Assembly: GCA_002633005.1 (NCBI GenBank)
Contig: NMRA01000023.1
Span: forward strand, 1,344,689 to 1,408,688
Length of the DNA: 64,000 nt
Direction of reading: 5' to 3'
From: Phoronis australis
Lineage: Eukaryota > Phoronida > Phoronidae
The position numbers and the translations under genes were made by a program. The notes under the pieces are model-generated. The model was not told where the DNA came from, did no database searches, and was given only the letters and a program-made list of their open reading frames with translations. How positions within the stretch are numbered: the stretch's first letter is position 1; each line of letters opens with the position of its first letter. Positions 60,380 to 64,000 of this stretch are shown piece after piece.

Positions 60380-62040
60380 CAGGTTTCTAGCTCCTCATCT
60401 CGGTTTTAACAATATATTAATAAAGCATAAAAATAGTTCCGGGTGATCAGTGCAATGGGCCCACCTCAGCGGCCTGCGCACGTCTGGTACAACCTGTATC
60501 ACAACGCTTGCAATTATTTTTTACTAATATAGTATAATAACATGAATAGCTATACAAGCTCGTAACTAACACATACAACGTTATAGTTCTTTTGCTTAAA
60601 CGGCAGTACTCTTTCAAAATGTTTGTTACGATGCCTGTCAAACGGCGATACATATTTCGAATGCTTTTAACTTACTCAATGGCTGCCTAAACTAAATGCC
60701 GTCGAAAACTATCAATAATAAAATAGTTCAAAAATTGTTGACATGAAAGTTTGCTTTTATACAAGCCAAGTTGTACTAGTTTATTTGACTTTAAAGGGTA
60801 ATGTTACCTTTTTGAATGCGCTTTGTACATTTTACGTACTGTGTAATATGATTTTTATATAAACGATGCTAAAGAACCATTGAGCGGTCAATGTAAACTC
60901 TCGAACCTACTTGAATAACACAAGTTAGTGGCGATGAGTCTCCCTTGCAGCAGTCAGTAAACTCCATTTAGTCAATGGTTTGAGCATGCGTAATTAGGCA
61001 ATCTAAGTCTCCGCACTAAAAAACAAGGGGCTCCACACCAAAACAATGGTATCTGAAGATGGCGCTGCACGGCATTAAAGATTTTAAAATCAATTTAAGG
61101 GCCGAAAATTGCATTTCTTATATTGTTGGGTAAAATAGACTTGAAATTAGTAGCTGTGACCAGAGCTATTAAACAATAAATCCATTGTATTTTATGATTT
61201 AAAATCATCAGTTTTCGACGTTGACTTTCAGACAGTCGGTAGTCTATGAAAACGAAGCGTTTTGGCCTTGTCAGTTAGGACTCATAAAGGGCAGACGAAG
61301 AGCTACACGCCTCAACGAAAGTTAGATCAGCTGAAAGCTCACGTCTGGGGTAAACTGAACTGTAAGGATTTTGCCTCGCGAGGTAGTGAAGCCAATGTAT
61401 CACTTGTTGGAGTTCATTTATCTTTTTAGCGTAAATCCTCACAGCATATGGCCAAGGTCAGCTAGGTGCTTAGCTGATCATCTACGGTAGCCAAAGAAAA
61501 ATAATTATTACATCACCTGACAAAAACAAAACTCTCTCGCCGCTCATCCTAACCGTGTGTTCTACATTTGCGCTTTTAGTTTACTACGAACGTAAGAAAC
61601 ACTCAGTGAATACTTTGTTTGTACACTTTCTTATCCATCGAGCTATGAGCTGAGATCGAGGACGACAGGTCAGCTAGTAGATCGTTTGCGCTCAACCTTA
61701 AATACAACTGATGAAAATATTCGGGTACGTGTCCCACCACAACCAAGGCGTTGTACAGCAATCGTTGAGGTCATGGCTGGGAGCCGGTCTGCTTCAGGAC
61801 TGTGAGCAACCGCACAATACATACAATGATCAGCTGTTATTTTTGGTTTTGTTACCTGTTTCCGTTATCATTGCTAAAGTTGAAGGGAGTTGCTATTTAT
61901 CGGTGCTGGGTCTGAAAGTCTGCGGACGTCGGAGGACTGGAGGAAGCTAGACTAGAAAACTGACTGTTCACGCGTGATGTTTCTAGGAAATTGTCAAGTG
62001 AGGCTTGAGTAAGGTGTGGTGATTGCCGATGCAGATTATC
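60380..62040. other. Non-coding stretch, nothing recognised
   Basis: Apart from a possible SINE body at its left edge, no gene or element is supported. Confidence 0.45.

Positions 62041-62042
<2 letters not shown>

Positions 62043-62096
<54 letters not shown>
62043..62096. repeat. (CT)n microsatellite, 27 units
   Basis: An uninterrupted ct dinucleotide run of 54 bases. Perfect runs of this length are usually polymorphic. Confidence 0.98.
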
Positions 62097-62097
<1 letters not shown>

Positions 62098-62236
62098 GTT
62101 TCGAAACAATTAAAGAATTAATGCTGGGCCATTCTGCTAGCACCAGCAGGAAGTAGTTTAGACACGTACTGGCTGCGCTTGACATACGAAACATGCCTGG
62201 GTTATGAATTAACGAACCGCTTTACATTTATTCTAT

Positions 62237-62740
62237 TCACTTGAAAGCTGCCGCAATAGCGGAGTTGCAACGCCGCCATATTGGAAATGGGTCAGAATGT
62301 TGCATTGTGGTTAAGCCGGTAAACAAGTACGTCGGCAAGCGTGGGGGCGAACCGGCCACAGGGAGGTTATACGTGTTGTGTGCCTGGCATGCTATAATAC
62401 CAGTTAGCGAGATAAAAAATTTAGTTACTACCTGTTTCCCAAGGATCAAGAACTGCGTTAAACATGGGTCAGAGACATCGGTAGAGCTGGTAGCAAAGGC
62501 CGACTTCGTGAATTCTTTCCGACTTCGTAGCATAAAGTGTGCAGCGCTCATTTTGAGGGCGGCAAGAAAACGTATCTTAGAAACTGCCCAACAATATCTC
62601 CCTTCAAAGAAACAGTAACAAATACTCCACGGCGGTTGGTAGTGAAAAAAAAACTTGTTTTCGCTTGACCAGAACCAAGCCAACATGAGCAATTTTGAGG
62701 ATAATGCCTCTGCACAATCACCTGTTCTGGGTCGACTCAC
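62237..62740 (-). other. Unidentified long open frame (also open on the + strand)
   Basis: The minus strand is open for about 167 codons, the longest frame in the window outside repeats and transposon relics. The plus strand is open for 125 codons over the same DNA (62241-62618). Neither product shows a recognised domain. The minus product has a cysteine- and aromatic-rich N-terminal part and the segment KMSAAHFMLRSRKEFTKSAF. The plus product has a basic C-terminus. Neither strand offers a strong ATG context at the frame start. It could be a transposon fragment, an exon, or chance. Confidence 0.25.
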
Positions 62741-62744
62741 TTAA

Positions 62745-63680
62745 CGTATGCACACTATATGCATTACGCGCTAAGATAAAGCGTGCAGATTATTATTATT
62801 TACTTTCTACAAAATTGTGGTACATTGCTATCAAAATTCGTTGTTAAATTACGATCATTTTTCATAAAATTTTGTTGAAGTTCCAGGGCGAAATCTTGCC
62901 GACAAATGCGTAGCTGCTGGTCTCGCAATCGTCGATAGGGCTTGAATTCTTAAATAAGAATACAGCTTTGACTCAACAAATTACCTGAAATCCTCCTCAA
63001 GTTTTCCAAATAGCGTCTCTAAGATTTTTAAGTTCTTGTGAAGTCTGGATTAACTGCAGATTAAGTCCAAATCTACGCTAGATTGTAGCACGCAACCCGA
63101 GAAAAATCTCTGTGGGAACACATGTTGTTGTCACGTGACGTTTGTTTTGAAGTTTGTATGCGTGTGTGTGAGAGTAAGCGTGCGTGTGCTTGTCAGAGTT
63201 CATTTGCCAGAGTAATGTAATGATCTAGGTGTGCATTGTATCCAAAAAAAAAAAAAATCAAGCAGTCAAGCAGAGCGTGTTTTAATATTTACGGCTTAGC
63301 ACTTGCTGGCCTCATCTGCTAAAAACGTTCGAGAATTTTTTCGGTAAGACCGATATGTCACTCATTGAGTCGCCGGGTGAGTGGATGCGTGACCGTAGTG
63401 TAACAGCTATTTTCCGGAACATTTGGGGTGTAAGGGTGCGAAGTGGGTCATTTTGACCTTAAAAACACCAATTATGATTAGTTAAATAATTTCTCTTAAA
63501 AATAATGCAAAAGCTTTTTACAGTATTGGAAACTTTCGGAAATTAGTGCCAATATTTATTTGCCGATGCTATGTTACCAGTTTCATGAATAGATAGTTCC
63601 CGATTAATCTTCGATGACAGCCGGTACATTATGCAGCGCGTGCTTCTCGGTCGCGTGCTTACACTGGTCGAGTTTTTTAT
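62745..63680. other. Non-coding stretch before the HIRAN-like exon
   Basis: It ends in a splice acceptor (gagttttttattag) at 63683, so its right part is probably intron. A poly-A run lies near 63245. No upstream exon was recognised. Confidence 0.45.
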
Positions 63681-63683
63681 TAG

Positions 63684-63985
63684 TCTTCGATTCACGGTTT
63701 TCACATGTACAAAGAAGTTTGGATTCCTGTTGAGGCCGGAGAAGATCTGTACTGGAAAGAAACAATGCCAATCCCGCTCTTTGACAAGTACGCTGTGTCT
63801 GTTTTCAAAGTCCAGACCCGCGTAGTGGGGCACATTTCTCGCAAGAGCAGCAAAACTTCTGCGTTCTTTTTGAATCGCGGCGTAAGTTTGAAGTGTATAC
63901 GGACATAACGGTGAGGCTCGTGGTCCGTTACAAATTCAGGCTGTCGGATCTTTCAATTGATAAATTGGAGACGTTAGAACTGCAG
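63684..63985 (+). pseudogene. HIRAN-like domain exon with one frame break
   Basis: A pyrimidine-rich acceptor ends at 63683 and a donor (ctgcag|gtaagg) follows 63985, delimiting a 302-bp exon. The first part reads HGFHMYKEVWIPVEAGEDL, then FDKYAVSVFK, VVGHISRKSSKTSAFFLNRG. This is the pattern of HIRAN-like proteins common as multigene families in marine invertebrates (recalled). Reading then fails: frame 1 stops at 63906. The sequence stays open from about 63881 in a neighbouring frame (KFEVYTDITV, RYKFRLSDLSIDKLETLELQ), running in phase 0 to the donor. One base missing near 63881 would explain both this and the 302 rather than 303 length. A gtaagt at 63882 could alternatively be a donor. It may be a pseudogene, a sequencing error or an unusual gene structure. 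Confidence 0.55.
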
Positions 63986-64000
63986 GTAAGGGCATTTTTC

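Overview
This window looks like nuclear DNA from a marine invertebrate animal. It is AT-rich and mostly non-coding, has no operons or dense long ORFs, and carries a spliced exon of a metazoan GABA-B-type receptor. The rest is littered with decayed DNA transposons, foldback (MITE-like) elements, tRNA-derived SINE heads, microsatellites and minisatellites. The phylum cannot be fixed from sequence alone. A hemichordate, lancelet, cnidarian or similar animal would fit, because the CXC-domain element protein and the HIRAN-like exon resemble gene families I associate with such genomes (recalled, not searched).

Only two host-gene-like coding segments can be supported. The first (33576-33946, + strand) is the exon carrying the start codon, signal peptide and first ligand-binding-domain residues of a GABA-B-type class C GPCR, ended by a clean splice donor. 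The sequence after it is presumably intron. The second (63684-63985, + strand, at the right edge) is an exon resembling the HIRAN-like domain of large invertebrate multigene families. It has good splice sites at both ends but one internal reading-frame break.

The most substantial structure is a roughly 3.8 kb DNA transposon at 20900-24671. It has imperfect terminal inverted repeats of about 320 bp and encloses a broken + strand gene. That gene shows a PIN/FEN-nuclease-like segment and a C-terminal cysteine-rich CXC (tesmin/TSO1-like) motif. Each arm carries two CAAGATGGC-type motifs. A dead non-LTR reverse transcriptase fragment lies on the minus strand at 14540-15420.

Left part (1-20 kb): featureless sequence, a CRE-centred palindrome (9945-10027), a short tandem repeat (11232), a hAT-like MITE (13039), the RT relic, and two copies of a family with CATGYGCGCAC ends. 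Middle (20-40 kb): the CXC transposon, more MITEs, a dispersed repeat pair, an ATC microsatellite, the receptor exon, and a 23-bp minisatellite abutting a telomere-like tract (36834-37362). Right part (40-64 kb): further minisatellites (14, 34 and 41 bp), several foldback elements, a dispersed family with coding-like conservation (48.6 and 58.5 kb), a tRNA-derived SINE head, a CT microsatellite, an unexplained ORF open on both strands (62.2-62.7 kb), and the HIRAN-like exon. No rRNA gene, CRISPR array or convincing functional tRNA was seen.
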